Made by a program: the position numbers and the translations under genes. The notes under the pieces are model-generated. The model did no database searches, was not told where the DNA came from, and worked only from the letters and a program-made list of their open reading frames with translations. Positions 46,881 to 60,900 of a stretch of 64,000 nucleotides of DNA are shown piece after piece. The stretch's first letter is position 1; every line of letters starts with the position of its first letter. Location of the stretch: contig NC_135563.1 of assembly GCF_964340395.1 (NCBI RefSeq), positions 8,786,575 through 8,850,574 on the forward strand, given 5' to 3'. The DNA comes from Glandiceps talaboti. Taxonomy: Eukaryota; Hemichordata; Enteropneusta; Spengelidae.

Positions 46881-47480
46881 TAAGTAGATTTTGTCTAACT
46901 CTTAGTCTGTTCTAGTATAAGAATTAATGTTAAGTCAGCTACATTGTATGTTGCCAAAACAAATATCTGGTTTAATATCTAAACTGTCATGTGTACATAT
47001 GGAATGTTTGATTGTATGATCATATTATGACCTTTTAATAACCTTCACCCAGGCTCCCAATGCTATGCCTTAAAACAATTCCATGTTAACCTTGCTATAA
47101 ATAGTTAGTTGGGGTGAAGTTTTCAATGAAAGTTTGTTACTATTATTTCCTGGACCCTGGATGGTTTAGCGGAAAGCATCATAAAAACTACATACAGACA
47201 GGCATATCAGTACAGTGTTTTTGCTAATGTAAGTCAGTATAAGCAAAATCATCTCGGGTTCCCACTCATTTTACAGCAGTTCCTAAACATAATTATGACA
47301 GATTCTATGTAAAAAACTAGGCCACTTTTTTTCCCTTTGCCCTTTCTATTACCATGGTTCCTCATCCGTAACAAAAAAAACCCTGTATATGCTATGAAAT
47401 TTATAGACAAAGTATTGATGACTCTTTTTCTAGTGACACACATCAATATTATTGCAATTTTTCTCTTCCAGGAAATCAAA

Positions 47481-49849
47481 ATGAAAAATTTGATACCAAT
47501 CCTACTCCTGGGAGTATTTCTCCAAAATGTCAGCACACAGGAAAGAGATGACCAGTGTCTACGTATTTGCAGTAACTCCTTACTTGACACTAGAGGGCCT
47601 CAAGGACCACCTGGTGCACCCGGTATGTCAGGGCCAGTAGGAAGTCAAGGTAGGAATTTTAACTTCTACACCTAGCGATGTGAGACTGAAAATTGTTATG
47701 TTTGTAGACAATATTAACTACTAAATGGGTAAAATACAGACAAGTAATCCTGGTCACTAGAGGGCCTCAAGGAATCCTTGTCTGTGGGTAAAATGACATT
47801 TTAGAAGGCTTAAAAAATTGTCTGCTTTTGTTGAACTTTGTTTTAGAATTTGTTATTCAGCTTTCACTTTGACAAATCAGCAAAGAGTAAAGTTTGACTT
47901 CAATCCTGTTCATAAAAATTTTCATTTAATTTGCTATAAGGCCAAACAAAAAAATTGGTTCAGGTCAGGACAGTCTGTCTAAAATGATGCAACGACGCAG
48001 AATTTTTTTATTTTTTTATTTTTTTTATTCTCAAACCTGTCACTCAGTCTACTATTTATGGCAGTTATTGTTCTTTATATTTAGTACTTTAGAGCAAGTG
48101 TGTATGTGGGGACAGATGTAATTTGCTTGTTCATGATAAGCTCTGCAGTTGTCTTCACTGAAGTCGGGAGGGTTATTTTTGTGTTTTCCCCTGGATCTAC
48201 AGACTGCATGGGCTGGACAAACAAACAAACAAACAAAAAACACCAACATGAGGGTATTTAAGTGATGCGTGTGCTGACCAGAAACAATTCTTTATATTTT
48301 TGGCCTAATAATTGTAATTTTCAGGACAACCTGGTGTTATCGGTCCAGTGGGTTCTCCAGGAATTAAAGGGGAGGCTGGAGAGAAGGGAGAAGGAGGACA
48401 ACTGGGAACAGTAGGAGAACCAGGTAAGGAAGAAAGATGACACTTGAATAAGCAAATGACATCTTTTATAATGTAATGATGGTCCTATTTTGATAGCACA
48501 ATTAACTGAAAACTATATCACTTGCTAGTAAAAGTTTGCCCATTGTGACTGTCTGGCTCTGTGTTGTGTTGTGTTTCTTTTATTGTTAGTCTGGAGTTTA
48601 AATATGTCTATCTTTGAGTCAAAAACATAATGTCCCGTGAGTGAAACACCAAACTAATATCATTTTAGCTGTAAAGTCCCATGAGTGAAACACCAAGCAT
48701 ACATCATTTTAGCTGTAATGTCCCATGAGTGAAACACCAAGCCTACACCATTTCAACTGTAATGTCCCATGAGTGAAACACCAAGTCAACATCATTTTAA
48801 CTGTATAATGTCCCATGAGTGAAACACCAAGCCTAAATCATTTTAGCTGTAAAGTCCCATGAGTGAAACACCAAGCCTAAATCATTTTAGCTGTAAAGTC
48901 CCATGAGTGAAACACCAAACCTACATCATTTTAGCTGTAATGTCGCACGAGTGAAATACCAAGCCTACATCTTTAGCTGTAATATCCCTATGAGCGAAAC
49001 ACCAAGCCTACATCATTTTAGCTGCAATGTCCTATGAGTGAAACACCAAGCCTACATCATTTTAGCTGTAGTACTCATTATGACATGAAAATGTTGTATC
49101 TGAATGATGTTGAAAATACCCTTGTTTATACCACATGATATTTTGTACTAAAGACTTTATTCTTTCATGGTTAAGGTGAACCTGGTGTCAAAGGTCAGAC
49201 TGGACGTCCCGGAAAAGTAGGGCCACAAGGTCCCAAGGGAGAACGTGGACATAATGGAACAGATGGTGTCGGGATACGAGGTGAAAAAGGTACTAAAGGA
49301 GATACCGGAGTGAGAGGTATGAGTGGACTACCAGGAGAAAGAGGACTTGATGGTTTAGATGGGGTTGGGATACCTGGTATGAAGGGTACTAAAGGAAGTG
49401 TTGGAATCGGTCAGAAGGGACAAAAGGGTGAAAACCCAGATAATGTTAAAGTTGCATTTACTGTACAAAGAGGATCAAGCCTTGAGGGAACAAGTTCCTC
49501 ACAAGTTATCACCTACTCTAGAGTCCTCCTGCAAAAAAATGCCAACATTAACACAGGTACTGGAATCTTTACTTGTCAAGTACCTGGTATCTATTATTTC
49601 TTTTTCACTTTTCGGAATTGGGGTGGTAAGAGCTTGAATATTACACTACAACTTAATGATTCAGTGAAATTTAGAATTGAAATGACAAAAGATGATGGTA
49701 TGTATCAAGCACAATCTGGTGGTGGTTTGTTACATCTTGATCAAAATGACCAAGTCAAGCTGGTGTTAGCTGCTGGCACAAATCATAAAATAACTAGTGA
49801 AGGCGAGGCATATAATACATTCACAGGATATCTTGTATATCCTGACTAG
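47481..49849 (+). CDS. C1q-6: secreted collagen-C1q protein
   Basis: Exons 47481-47649, 48325-48423 and 49176-49849, phase-1 junctions, 313 residues. Signal peptide, C26-x3-C30, collagen, C1q head from about residue 180. In exon 3 one Arg codon of the paralogues reads Gly (GAAGGAGGA for GAACGTGGA). The head has two extra residues compared with C1q-3, in the loops after AFTV and before the last strand, and differs in the Trp-Gly-Gly loop. The 3' flank, including an AATAAA at 49926-49931, is like that of C1q-3, not of its neighbours C1q-4 and C1q-5. Confidence 0.93.
48633..49071 (+). repeat. Intron-3 minisatellite of C1q-6 (10 units)
   Basis: Unit-by-unit counterpart of the C1q-4 array, with small changes such as one GAAATACC. 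Confidence 0.92.
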
Positions 49850-49925
49850 AATTAGCCAAAATGGGCATGTGATGCCAATCCTAACACAAAATTCACCATG
49901 ACCTCAATATCTCATATTGAAAGCC

Positions 49926-49931
49926 AATAAA
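49926..49931 (+). terminator. Candidate polyadenylation signal of C1q-6
   Basis: AATAAA in GCCAATAAAACTG, 77 bp after the stop; same context as after C1q-3. Confidence 0.55.
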
Positions 49932-50083
49932 ACTGTAAACGAGGTCTTGTAGCAATTAGAACCGTACAAGTTGGATGATATACAAGTTTACAATTCAATA
50001 TAAATTTATATTCAAAAGTGACACCTAACAACTACTCCAGAGTCACATGAAAGTCACTAATAAGGTTGACTGTTTTCACTTTC

Positions 50084-50669
50084 CTATTTTATCGTTAATT
50101 CATTCTATCCATAGGGTAATAAGTGATTATAAGCAGACCGAAAACTGGATCTTTTCAGACTGCATCAAAACTATAATAAAATGTCATGTATTCTTAGAAC
50201 AAGTTGACAACTGTTATACATATAGACCATAACCCTACAAACAACCCCTCTACCAAATAAATCATTTTCTATTACAAAATAAACTTAAAAAAGCACACTT
50301 AGCTGTAATATATATTTCCTGTCTACAATTACCCATGTAACATATAAAAGTCTGGTTAGCCCAGAGTTACAAATAAAGTAGTTTGAGAGAAGATAATTCA
50401 AATTGAACAATTTTTAATAACTGTTTCATCAGGCAGATTATGCCTGGAGGACAAATTTCCATGAAATTCAAAGTTCTTCAAATCTCTACAAAGTTTGCCT
50501 TATGAAAACTTGTTTCTTGTATTTCTTGAAATTTAGATGTTCACTGTCTAGTTGTCAAGGAAACTGACAATCTGTTATTTTCGGTGGCCATATTGGATTC
50601 TGAAATGGGTTCATTTTTAATATCATTTTCCTCTCTATTTCAAAATTAGAACAGTGCATTATGCCTGGA

Positions 50670-50710
<41 letters not shown>

Positions 50711-51956
50711 CATTTTCTCACAAGTGAAACTCCAAGACATTGTCATTTCTCATGCAAAATAATATGCTAGAATCTCCATTTTGATCAGATGATGTGACCC
50801 TTCCTTTGAAGTTAGTACACGTCCTGTAACTATAGTATGTATAACTCAGTATATGTATAACACAAGTTAGTCTGACAGTAGAATTAGCATATATGTATAT
50901 TTACACAAGATACAGTCTGACAGTAGAATTAGCATATATGTATAACTCAAGATGCAATCTGACAGTAGAATTAGCATATATGTATAACTCAAGTTACAGT
51001 CTGACAGTAGAATTAGCATAACTTGTAGACTAGTGTACGAGTCATTTTATTCTTTGTATTATTTTTTTCATTATTTTACATGTTTTTCTTCTTGAATTTG
51101 TATTTATTTAACTTTGTCAATTTTTATAAGCTACTCAGTTTGTATCTTCATTTTTAATCATTTTATCAGCGATTTAGGCAGTTGTGTAATACTACTTACT
51201 ACTTACTACGTATCTCAGAAATAAACGTCTTAAACGTTACAAAATTCTCCTGTCGATAACTTTGTTCAACAAAATTATTCTCAATTAATTCAAGCACAAA
51301 TACTGATGTTATCTTTATTGTTTTGTGGCTCTCTTTCTTTCAATTTCGAACGTTGAGTGTAATTTTTAAAAGGCGGATTCTGGTTGGCTATGGTATTGTA
51401 TCAAATGTACACTGTATGTAACATGCACTCACAAAAGAACAAACGACTGTAAACGCAACAGCTAAAAAGAAAGCATGCCGTGTCCACTACATCGGATTTT
51501 AATCAGATTGAATAGGAAGGCTTCTCTGAAAACTAGTTTATTTAGAGTTATGTGCTGTTTTGTGACTTCCAATGTTTACACTATGTTGGTCATGGGGTGA
51601 TTAGAGTCGCAAAACAGAGGAACCAATATCACCCACTTGTGTAATCTATCACACTGAAGAACAATAGATTTAATTTGTGTCTACTCTTAGTAAACCGAAG
51701 GCTGGATTACCAGTTCTGTACATTAAAAATCCAAAATACATACCAAATCCTCATCCATATGGCCACTTTAACACTATGGGGAAATGGTGAACATGATGGT
51801 GAACAACCAAATTTCTGTCATTTCAAAGGACCCAGCTAGAACAACTTTCACATGCCAATCAATTCAGTGATTTCAGCTAATTTGACATCTTACAAGCAAA
51901 TTAACTGGTCTCCAAGGCATATTCTTCTTCATTCTACACAAAAGTGTTGTACTCAC
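50084..51956. other. Region between C1q-6 and the last visible ABCA exon
   Basis: No further ABCA exon recognised on the minus strand. Contents: a (GT)n run at about 50671-50704; about four units of roughly 46 bp with TCTGACAGTAGAATTAGCAT at about 50869-51020; otherwise unique sequence. Confidence 0.6.
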
Positions 51957-54900
51957 CCGAACAGAATGAACAGTGCCACTAATGCAGGTAGATTTGTAGA
52001 GGTGGAGAACACAGGTACATCAAATACCAGTAGAACCACAACACAGCACGCGACTGGTAGCAGGAACATTAGCTGTAATAAGACAAATTAAGTTGCTCAT
52101 TTGGAGGCATGTCAAAAAAATAGAAGACTTGAGGAGTTGTTGTTGTACATACATTTACACTCCTGTAATTAGTTGTTATTGACAGTAACACCAAAAACAA
52201 AGCTTTTATCCTACAAAAACAATTGAACTAGCAGGTAAAAAGAGGATTTGACCAATATGGATGTTCAAAAGCTGGCCTTCAATTTGTCTTAGTTACAGCA
52301 AAAAGAATTAGAACTGCACCAAACAAAGAATTTTTAATGTGAAATGTGCCTTGGAAATAAACTGCTTCATCTTTTGCTTTTGCTCTGTTCAAGAAATTTT
52401 TACTCCAACCAATTTTCAGTTAGAACTCAGAAAAAATATCACAGGGGTCACAATAAAAATTTCTCAAGTCAAAGTCAAAATGTTATGAAGATTCAGTCAT
52501 TTTAGAATCCAATATGGCCACTGTATACCAGGGTACTTGTGTTAATGTGGTCATATGGATGAGGACTGTGTATTTTATATTGTGGATTTTTAATTTATGA
52601 GACAATTTTATTACGGCGTCCTACTGAATAAATCAACATGAAACAACAAAGACCAAGTCTGTGTTTGTAACTCAATACATTGCGAAAAGCTAAAAACTAT
52701 GCAAAATGTTTGTGTATACATGTATGTACAATAACAAACATTTTACACATTTATTGATATATTTTAGCAATTTATTGAGTTACAAACACAGACTTGGCAT
52801 ATGTTATTTCACATTGATTTTTGCAGGACGCCATGATAAAATTGTTTTATTTAAATTAAAAATTCACAATAAATACACAGTCCTCATCCATATGGCCACT
52901 CTAATTCTTTGGGATAGTAAAAGATTATTGATTTGCTTGAAAACAAGATGGTGGATCCCAAATTTCTCTTACTATTTCAAAAGGACCAGAAAAAAGCTTC
53001 CTTTAATGGGAAAGTTTGGAGAGAATTTAATTTTCAGAAAAATTGGTCCAAAAGGGACATTCTAGTACCTTAAGGTAAATGCACCTTGGAGAAGAATTTC
53101 AAAATCTCTCCAAACATTCCTATTTTTAATGTTGCTTCTGGTCCTCTTGAAACAACAAAAGAAATTCAGAGTGTCCATGAATTGTTTTCAAGAAAATCAT
53201 CCCATCTTGTATTTTTCCATACATTTAGTTGGCGGCAGCCATATTGGATTCTAAAAATGACTAAATTTTGGTATCATTATGAGCTCTATGTAAATTTAGT
53301 ATGGTGAACCCTGATCCTTTTTATTGATATGAAATGAGAGTTTTGTGGAGTTTTCTATAACAAGAAACAGCAAAAGTTTAGAGTTTATTTCTGAGGTGCA
53401 TTTCAAGTCAATCTAGAGAGACTGATGGTAATTTACTTTATTTGGGAGAAGCATATGGTCACATAATCGACCCCCTCTCTGAAGAACGTAAGAACTGACT
53501 TTTCCACTTTGTGATGCCATGCTTACCAACTGGGAATATTCAAGAGTTATAAGCTCTATGTATATATAACTACATGACATTCACAGTTTTAGCATGGAAG
53601 TCACAGTATTCCTAAGACATAATTTCTACTCACCATATCCCAGACATAGTTTGATATCCAGTAGACGAAAGGACTGACTCCACTGATAAAATGTAAATGT
53701 TTAGCTTTGCTGGCTCTCTCACTGACTAAAAACACCATCACACTCGCTGGGATGAATGACATACCAAGCAGAATAAAAATGGCAACTTGTAAAAAGATGC
53801 ACCTGTGCCTGAAAACCACAAATATATATACACAAAGATTAACATGTTACTTGTACTATTGTTATCAGTTTGTTATCATTTTACTTGCACTGCAGTGATC
53901 CTGACAACATTACATAAAATGTAATCCTTGCATATAAGACAGTGATCCCTACATTTTTTTTAGAAAAAAAAAAACCTGAACCCTCCCTGGTTTTACCCCA
54001 TTTCTACTATGCTCCCTGACTTTACCCCATTCCTGGCACTTTTGCTGATTTTACCCCATTCCTGATGCCCTCCCTGGTTTTACCCCATTCCTGGTACTTC
54101 CCCATTCCTGATGCCCTCCCTGGTTTTAAAACATTCATTGTACGTACTCTACCTGGCTTTACCCTATCCCTACTACGGTACTCTCCTGATTTTACCCCAT
54201 TCCTGATGCCCTCCCTGGTTTTACCCCATTCCAGGTACTTCCCCATTCCTGATGCCCTCCCTGGTTTTAAAACATTCATTGTACGTACTCTACCTGGCTT
54301 TACCCTATCCCTACTATGGTACTCTCCTGATTTTACCCAATTCCTGACACCCTGACTTTACCCCATTCCTGACACCCTCCCTGACTTTACCCCATTCCTG
54401 GCAAAAACCCAATTTTACCCCATTCCTGGTTTGTCACTTATACACTTCATCATGTCACACACAGAAAATCAGATATGATATTTATCAACAACAAAGAGAA
54501 TTATTATCTTGAAGATATTATGGTATAAGTAGTATGGGGGCTATGGCAACTACCGATACAAGTTAATATGGACACCGATGTGACAAAGGAGTTAAAAACT
54601 ATCAGTTCTACTTGGAAATGAAAACAATCACTATGATCAGATGAATAATGGTACATTACACAAAATCCAAAATGAGTGAGTTCTCTGTCTGGATGGGTTC
54701 ATTGATGACAGTTATACCATATGCTGATGGGTTGCCATGACTACTGGGATCCACATTGGCTCTCAAGATGGCATTGTTTATTAGGTTGACATAGACTGCT
54801 ATACTTTGTTGGCTATCCATTACATACCAGGCCTACACACAAATACAACAAGTTAATGACTATAATGTGAATGCATGAGTATGTGAGTAAATGAATGGAT

Positions 54901-57900
54901 GGATGGATGGATGGATGGATGAATGGATGGATGAATGGATGGATGGATGGATGGCCAATAATAAATAAATGAACAACTTGATAGCTGGAAAGCTAGCTGG
55001 CTGCATGGTTGAAGAAAAGGATGAATGACAACTCTGTTAGACAAATAAATAAATGACAACACCTAAACAAATGAACAAATGAATGAACAAACAAATGAAT
55101 GAATGAATGAATGAATGAATGAGTGAGTGAATGAATGAATGAATGAATGACTAACGGAACAAATGAATAAAGGATTTTATGATGCGGTGGTGGATTAATC
55201 GAATTGAATGATATAAAGTGTGTCATGCTAACAGATATACTAATAAATGAATAAAGAAAGGGAAGATAAACACAACACAAAGTCAGACATGATCATTTTT
55301 TTGTCGCCACCCTAGCAAGTCTTGATAAAGTTCTCAAATCTTTAATAATAATCTTTGTTCTCAGCACACAAGAATGTGCAGACTGCTGAGAGAATGGATC
55401 ATTTTTCAAAGTAGCCTTGTGTCTACAGCACTGATCTGTGACACCGATAGCTCTCGTAACAATCAGCTTAAGCTTGTTACAGTATCCATTCAAAGTGATT
55501 AAGCTAGTTACACCATGTTATCAGAATATGTTTGAATTTACCTCCATGTAAACAACCACATTTCATACATTGCACACCATGTTTATTGCAGTTTAATACA
55601 CATGTTCATTTACATATTATGACTTCATTTGAATAGTTCATTTACATAATGACTTCATTTGAATAGTCAAACACAGTCTAATGTGTAATCACATCCCACT
55701 ACAACCAATCAGCTTATGTGCATATTTTAAAATCACAATATCTACTTCATATTGAATTCTATAGCAAGCTGAGAGTTACCACAGCTATCAGAGTCACAGA
55801 TGAATATTGTAGACAGGCTAATTTCACTGGTGACCAATTTATGAAAGGAAAGTTTGAAGACAGCAACAAAGCATTTCAACCAGTAATTTGAGATGTTCCT
55901 TTTTTCCTGACAAGAGGTTAATCTATGAATGGAGATTGATAAACATGTGGACAATATTCAAAATTCCATTCAAGACGATGATTACACTGTATGTGTTAAT
56001 ACATCTTGACTTGCCAAATGAATGGTTCCATCCATAAAACACTGACCTAGAAAAAAATGTATATCAAATCTCGTTCCCCCCCCCCCCAAGCAGTTGAATT
56101 ATGGTGAGAATAAAGATAATTGACTCTCCAATAGGGAACTTGCAATCCAGACTGAGCATGCTCAGATGCAAAGGACTATGGGATTATCTGTGGTTATCGT
56201 TATACCTAATCTGGTGCTATCGATAAAAGAAACCTCCCACAATGGTCAGGGTAAATATAAATTGATTATTCATGGTTACAAACAATGTAACAGTATTGTT
56301 TACTCTACCAATTAATTATTATTTATTATCGCATTTCCCATGATGCAACATTCAACATGGCGGGTTTGCAAGTTCCCTACATTTTACTATGGCTTGATAA
56401 TTTGAGTACAAAATTACTTAGTGAGTAGATGTAATTTTCACATGTCCACAGCAATATTGCTTTTTTGTTATTAGGTCAAAGGTTATGTCATTATACTAAG
56501 GAATACATGATTGTATATCAAAACTGTCCCCTACAAATATTTCTATAATATGACATCCATATGCCCTTGTGTGGTAGGTTCTGAAATTTCTGCCATATTT
56601 CTTGGAAAACAATCTCCCCCTCTCTAAACTTGTGTAGGGGAACAAAGCCAAGGATAATTTTATCTTAGTTGCACTTCTTAATAGTGGACCCACAAAAGTC
56701 CTTTTCACTATAGCTCTGAATCGTGCAACCTCTCTGAAATAGAGTTATGAAAATCTGGTTGGAATGGAAGAGTTAGAAACAAAGTTTGAAGCTCCTAATC
56801 TTGTTTACTCTTACCCAAGCAATGCTAAGGCTATTATGTAAAAAGACTGGAAGCTCCTCACTCTGTTTTTTTCCCAGAATGCCTCACCCCAATTTACAGA
56901 ACACCAGATGTGCCAAATTTATAACTCTGATTTAAAGAGGTCATGTGATGCAATTGGTGAAAATTAATTTTCTGGGTCCTTACACACAAAGAAATGCAAC
57001 AAACACAAAATCCTACATTTTTTTTATCCCTATCACTTGAAATTTTCTGTACAAATATTACGGAGAATACTTACAGCAGCTGTGTTACGAGTTGCTAGTC
57101 TTCTGAAAGGTGACGACACATTCAGATTTCTGTTGAAATCTTTTGGTACAAAGGTTCTAATGCCACCAAAAGACAGAGCACCATATCTGTATATAGAGAC
57201 GCGGAACCAGACCAGAACAAGCAAGTTATAAAAAACAAAATACAAAGACACAGTCTCCCTCAAATAATTTACTTCAAATATGACTGATTGAGGACATGTT
57301 TTCAAAGAAATTACATGCAGCAGCAAAAAATATACTAAGTATATTAAGAAGTGTCCCTGTGAAATCCAGGAAATGGACTGACCCCAAAACAGAAAGTTGA
57401 CATGATTTATTAAAAGCTCATCTGGATAGACAAAAATCTTTGCAACTCCATAGCTACATTTTAATGTCTGGCTCAACAAAAAAGCTAAGTGCAATAGTTA
57501 CTTAATTTTTCATTTTTTCATTTTTTTTTCATTTTTTTAAGGATGTGGCCCAAATAAAGGAAGCTCATGTAAAGATAATTTAGCAATATTGATTAGATTT
57601 TTTGTCAATGAAATGCTGAAATGTACTAGTCTGTAAGATACAGACATTCGTGCCACGCTATCAGCCATCACTCGTTGTTACTCGTGGTTAAGGAGCCTGA
57701 TAGAGCTGAACATCACAACGTATCTTACAGTTTAGAAATGTACGTAAGTGTTAATTACATTAATGTCATACCACGTGTTGAAATGTAACAATATGATTGT
57801 CACGCCAGATGATGTTCAATTTCATGTTTACTAGCTGGCTTCAGGTTTCGTCATATGTATTGATGACTTAGTGGGAGAATTTGATCCAACTCAGTTTCAG

Positions 57901-60900
57901 TTTCGAATATAATTTATCACAAGAATTCGGCAATAAACTTGAAATAAAATTTGTAGCAGAGATTGTGTGACAAATCTGTGACATGAATACACCACCTGAA
58001 GAAACAACTCCGAGTAAGCATTACCTTTCTATCTCTATGTGATTAAATTTTAATTTAAATTTAAATTTAAAAAAAAAAATCATACCTTTCTAGGGCATAC
58101 TGATCCCTAGTCTGAAGTAAATACTGGATCATATTCTTATCTGTAAGATTCTGTACAATGTCACCACTGATAACTTGGTAGGACGGTACATCAATAGTCT
58201 TCATGTCACCTGGGTTTTCCATTACAGGAGAATTGTAACATGTGCCTTCTGAACTATTAGCTATAGACACAAAAATATAGAACAGCGGCAAATTGATGAG
58301 AAACAGACGAAATTATAACCAATACGCACGACATATTTTGATAGGTTGAAGGCTTTTGACTGTAAATGTACACTGAAATTTCTTAGCCTGTAAAGACTCT
58401 TAGATGAATTATTTAGCTCCATTCAAAAATTTTCGAACAGATTATTAATGGCCTATGTTTCAATCCTAGATTTAGTTTTATCTTATGAGTGGACCTGAAA
58501 GGATATAAGGGTCATTCTTTTCTTCCCGACCAAATTCTTCTATAGCTCTGTCAGATAACTTGACTATTTTTAACACCTATAGAATTTTAAACGTAGTAGT
58601 TCGTTAATGGTAAAATTTTGAGATATATCCCCTGATACCTAAATTTAGGCCCATGTCACGCCAGGATGTCTTTTTTGATTGAAACTTCACTCAGTGTACA
58701 AACATGTCTCTTTGTTTTGAAAACCAGCTGGGTAATACAATGTCTCAATCAATTTATCTACTAAAATCTCATCAAACTAGGGAAGTCAGGTAGATTTCAC
58801 TTACTTGCCATCCTTAACAAAAACACTGGTAGGGACTCTGGTAAAATGATAGGGGAACTCAGGTAGATTTTACTTAATACTTTTCACCCTTAACAAAAAG
58901 ACTTAAATTTAAATTTTGTTCAATATTTCACATCCATAAGGACAGATGTTAAAATAATACACCCCCACCCCCCACCCCCCCCCACCCCCCACCCCACACA
59001 CACACACACACACAAATGAAAACTTCTTACCTGAAAAACTGACTGGTGGTTGACTTTCCATATAAGGAAAGGTGACCCTCAATGACTCTGGTACTGTCTT
59101 CTGGCAAATTTGATTAAAGTCCTTACTACTTAATTCAATACTAGTGTTTGTACGTAGTAAACCATCTAAAGTAGAGTTGAATGGTGATGATAGTAGACAA
59201 GTTGCTCCCAGACCAGCTGGGTAATATAAAGTCTCAATCAGTTTATCTACAAAAATCTCATCAAACTCATCAGTGGGAACATCTTCCTGCAGAGCGTTCA
59301 TTTCATTGGTATATGGTACATACATAGTGTCTGATATATACATAGACGTTGTCATGGTTAATGAGGAGTCTGTCTGTATGTTGAATGTCATCGTTGCTAT
59401 GCCAATTGCTAACATAATAAACACTACGGGGAGAAGGAGTTGTGAGAATAGAGTCTTGACGTCGCGCTTGGTGTACTGTAGACGTTTGATGACCAAACCG
59501 AGACATATTAGTGAGATGGCGGTACACTTCGTCTTTGCTTTACCATTACTACCACATCCATTATCTGTGAAAGAAATTAGAATATTTGAGTGGGTGTCAT
59601 TTTTTAGACAGTGTACATACAATATGGTGTACTACGATGTGGTGCGAAATGGTACACTGCAGTATGGTGTGGGGCAATATGTGATCTGATCTGATATGAT
59701 CTGATGTAATGTAGAGTACTGTGATCATATAAGATATGATGTGAATATATCAACAGCAGTCAACAAAAGATTAGCCTGAGAGATCCAGAAGTTGGTTATG
59801 CTTAATATGCTCCACCTGGCTAACCCGTTGGGTAAACAGCCAGTAACAACATTCAACAGAACACAGGTCAAGGACTCAGTAATTCAAATACTTACACACC
59901 ACATCTTACTCAATTAAATGGTAGTTCCATTAAAGGGGAACCCCACTCAAGGAAACTTGATTCTGAGATAGTCACGTTACGATTTCACATCACATAAATT
60001 TCACTCGGTTGCCAAGAAATACCAAATTGATTAACTCTTTTTCACCTCTATTTTTCTTTCACTGATACACCATTGCATCATGGGTATGAGCAGACATGTT
60101 TATTCATTAGATGCACACTGAATATTCATGACTCCTAAGTGCTTACTTCCTTCACATAAACAGTCATGACTTTTCAGAATTTATGAAAATACCTTTATTT
60201 CCTTGTGTAGTGTTCCCCTTTAAAGGGACATTAAATAGTAATTTATTTCTCAACAACATGAAGAAGAGAAATTATGCATTGCACCCTTTCCTGGATGGTT
60301 TCCCTGCACAGATTATTATCAACTGTGTGTTTACAGCTGCTTAGGTCACGAGTATTTTTCAGCTGAGTGAAGCAAAATATTGATAAGAACATAACTATAC
60401 CAGTGCCAGTAACATCAAAGAAAAATCAGGAAAAGTAATGATAATTTTGAACATTTTGACTCATATTTCGAACACAGCAGAACCAATGACGTAGACAAGC
60501 ATTGTCGTGACATAGATGCGCATTGTCGTGAATAGATGTAAAATGACTAGAGTATATATTCCATATTTTTTGTTCTGAATGGCTCCTGGATGATAACACA
60601 ATGTCCCCCCCCTTCCCCCCCCCCCCCCCCACTATTAAACAATCTTGTCTTACCAACATCATCTTCCAGTATCAACACCTGATCATCGTCTGAGTCCTGT
60701 GGCATTTCCAGTGTCATTGAGTTCGTTGTTGACAACGTTGTAATACCCTCGTTTCCTCCAGTGCACTCTTTAGCACCATTCACATTAGCCTCGATCCTTT
60801 CATCTAAAATTGATGACACAAAAAGGAGTACAATAAAGTCTTATGGCTGAACTGACACTGTATGATATGTGGTGTCATTCAACCCAAACCTGTCTTCGTG

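Larger units (their letters stand above)
44652..50083 (+). repeat. Tandem C1q unit 4 (truncated; contains C1q-6)
   Basis: Starts with block Y. It ends in a 3' flank of unit-1 type, whose similarity stops near 50083. No further block Y follows, so this is the right edge of the array. Confidence 0.88.

Noticed and set aside
54022-54355. Open frames on both strands
   Set aside because: They are translations of the TTTTACCCCATTCCTG minisatellite.
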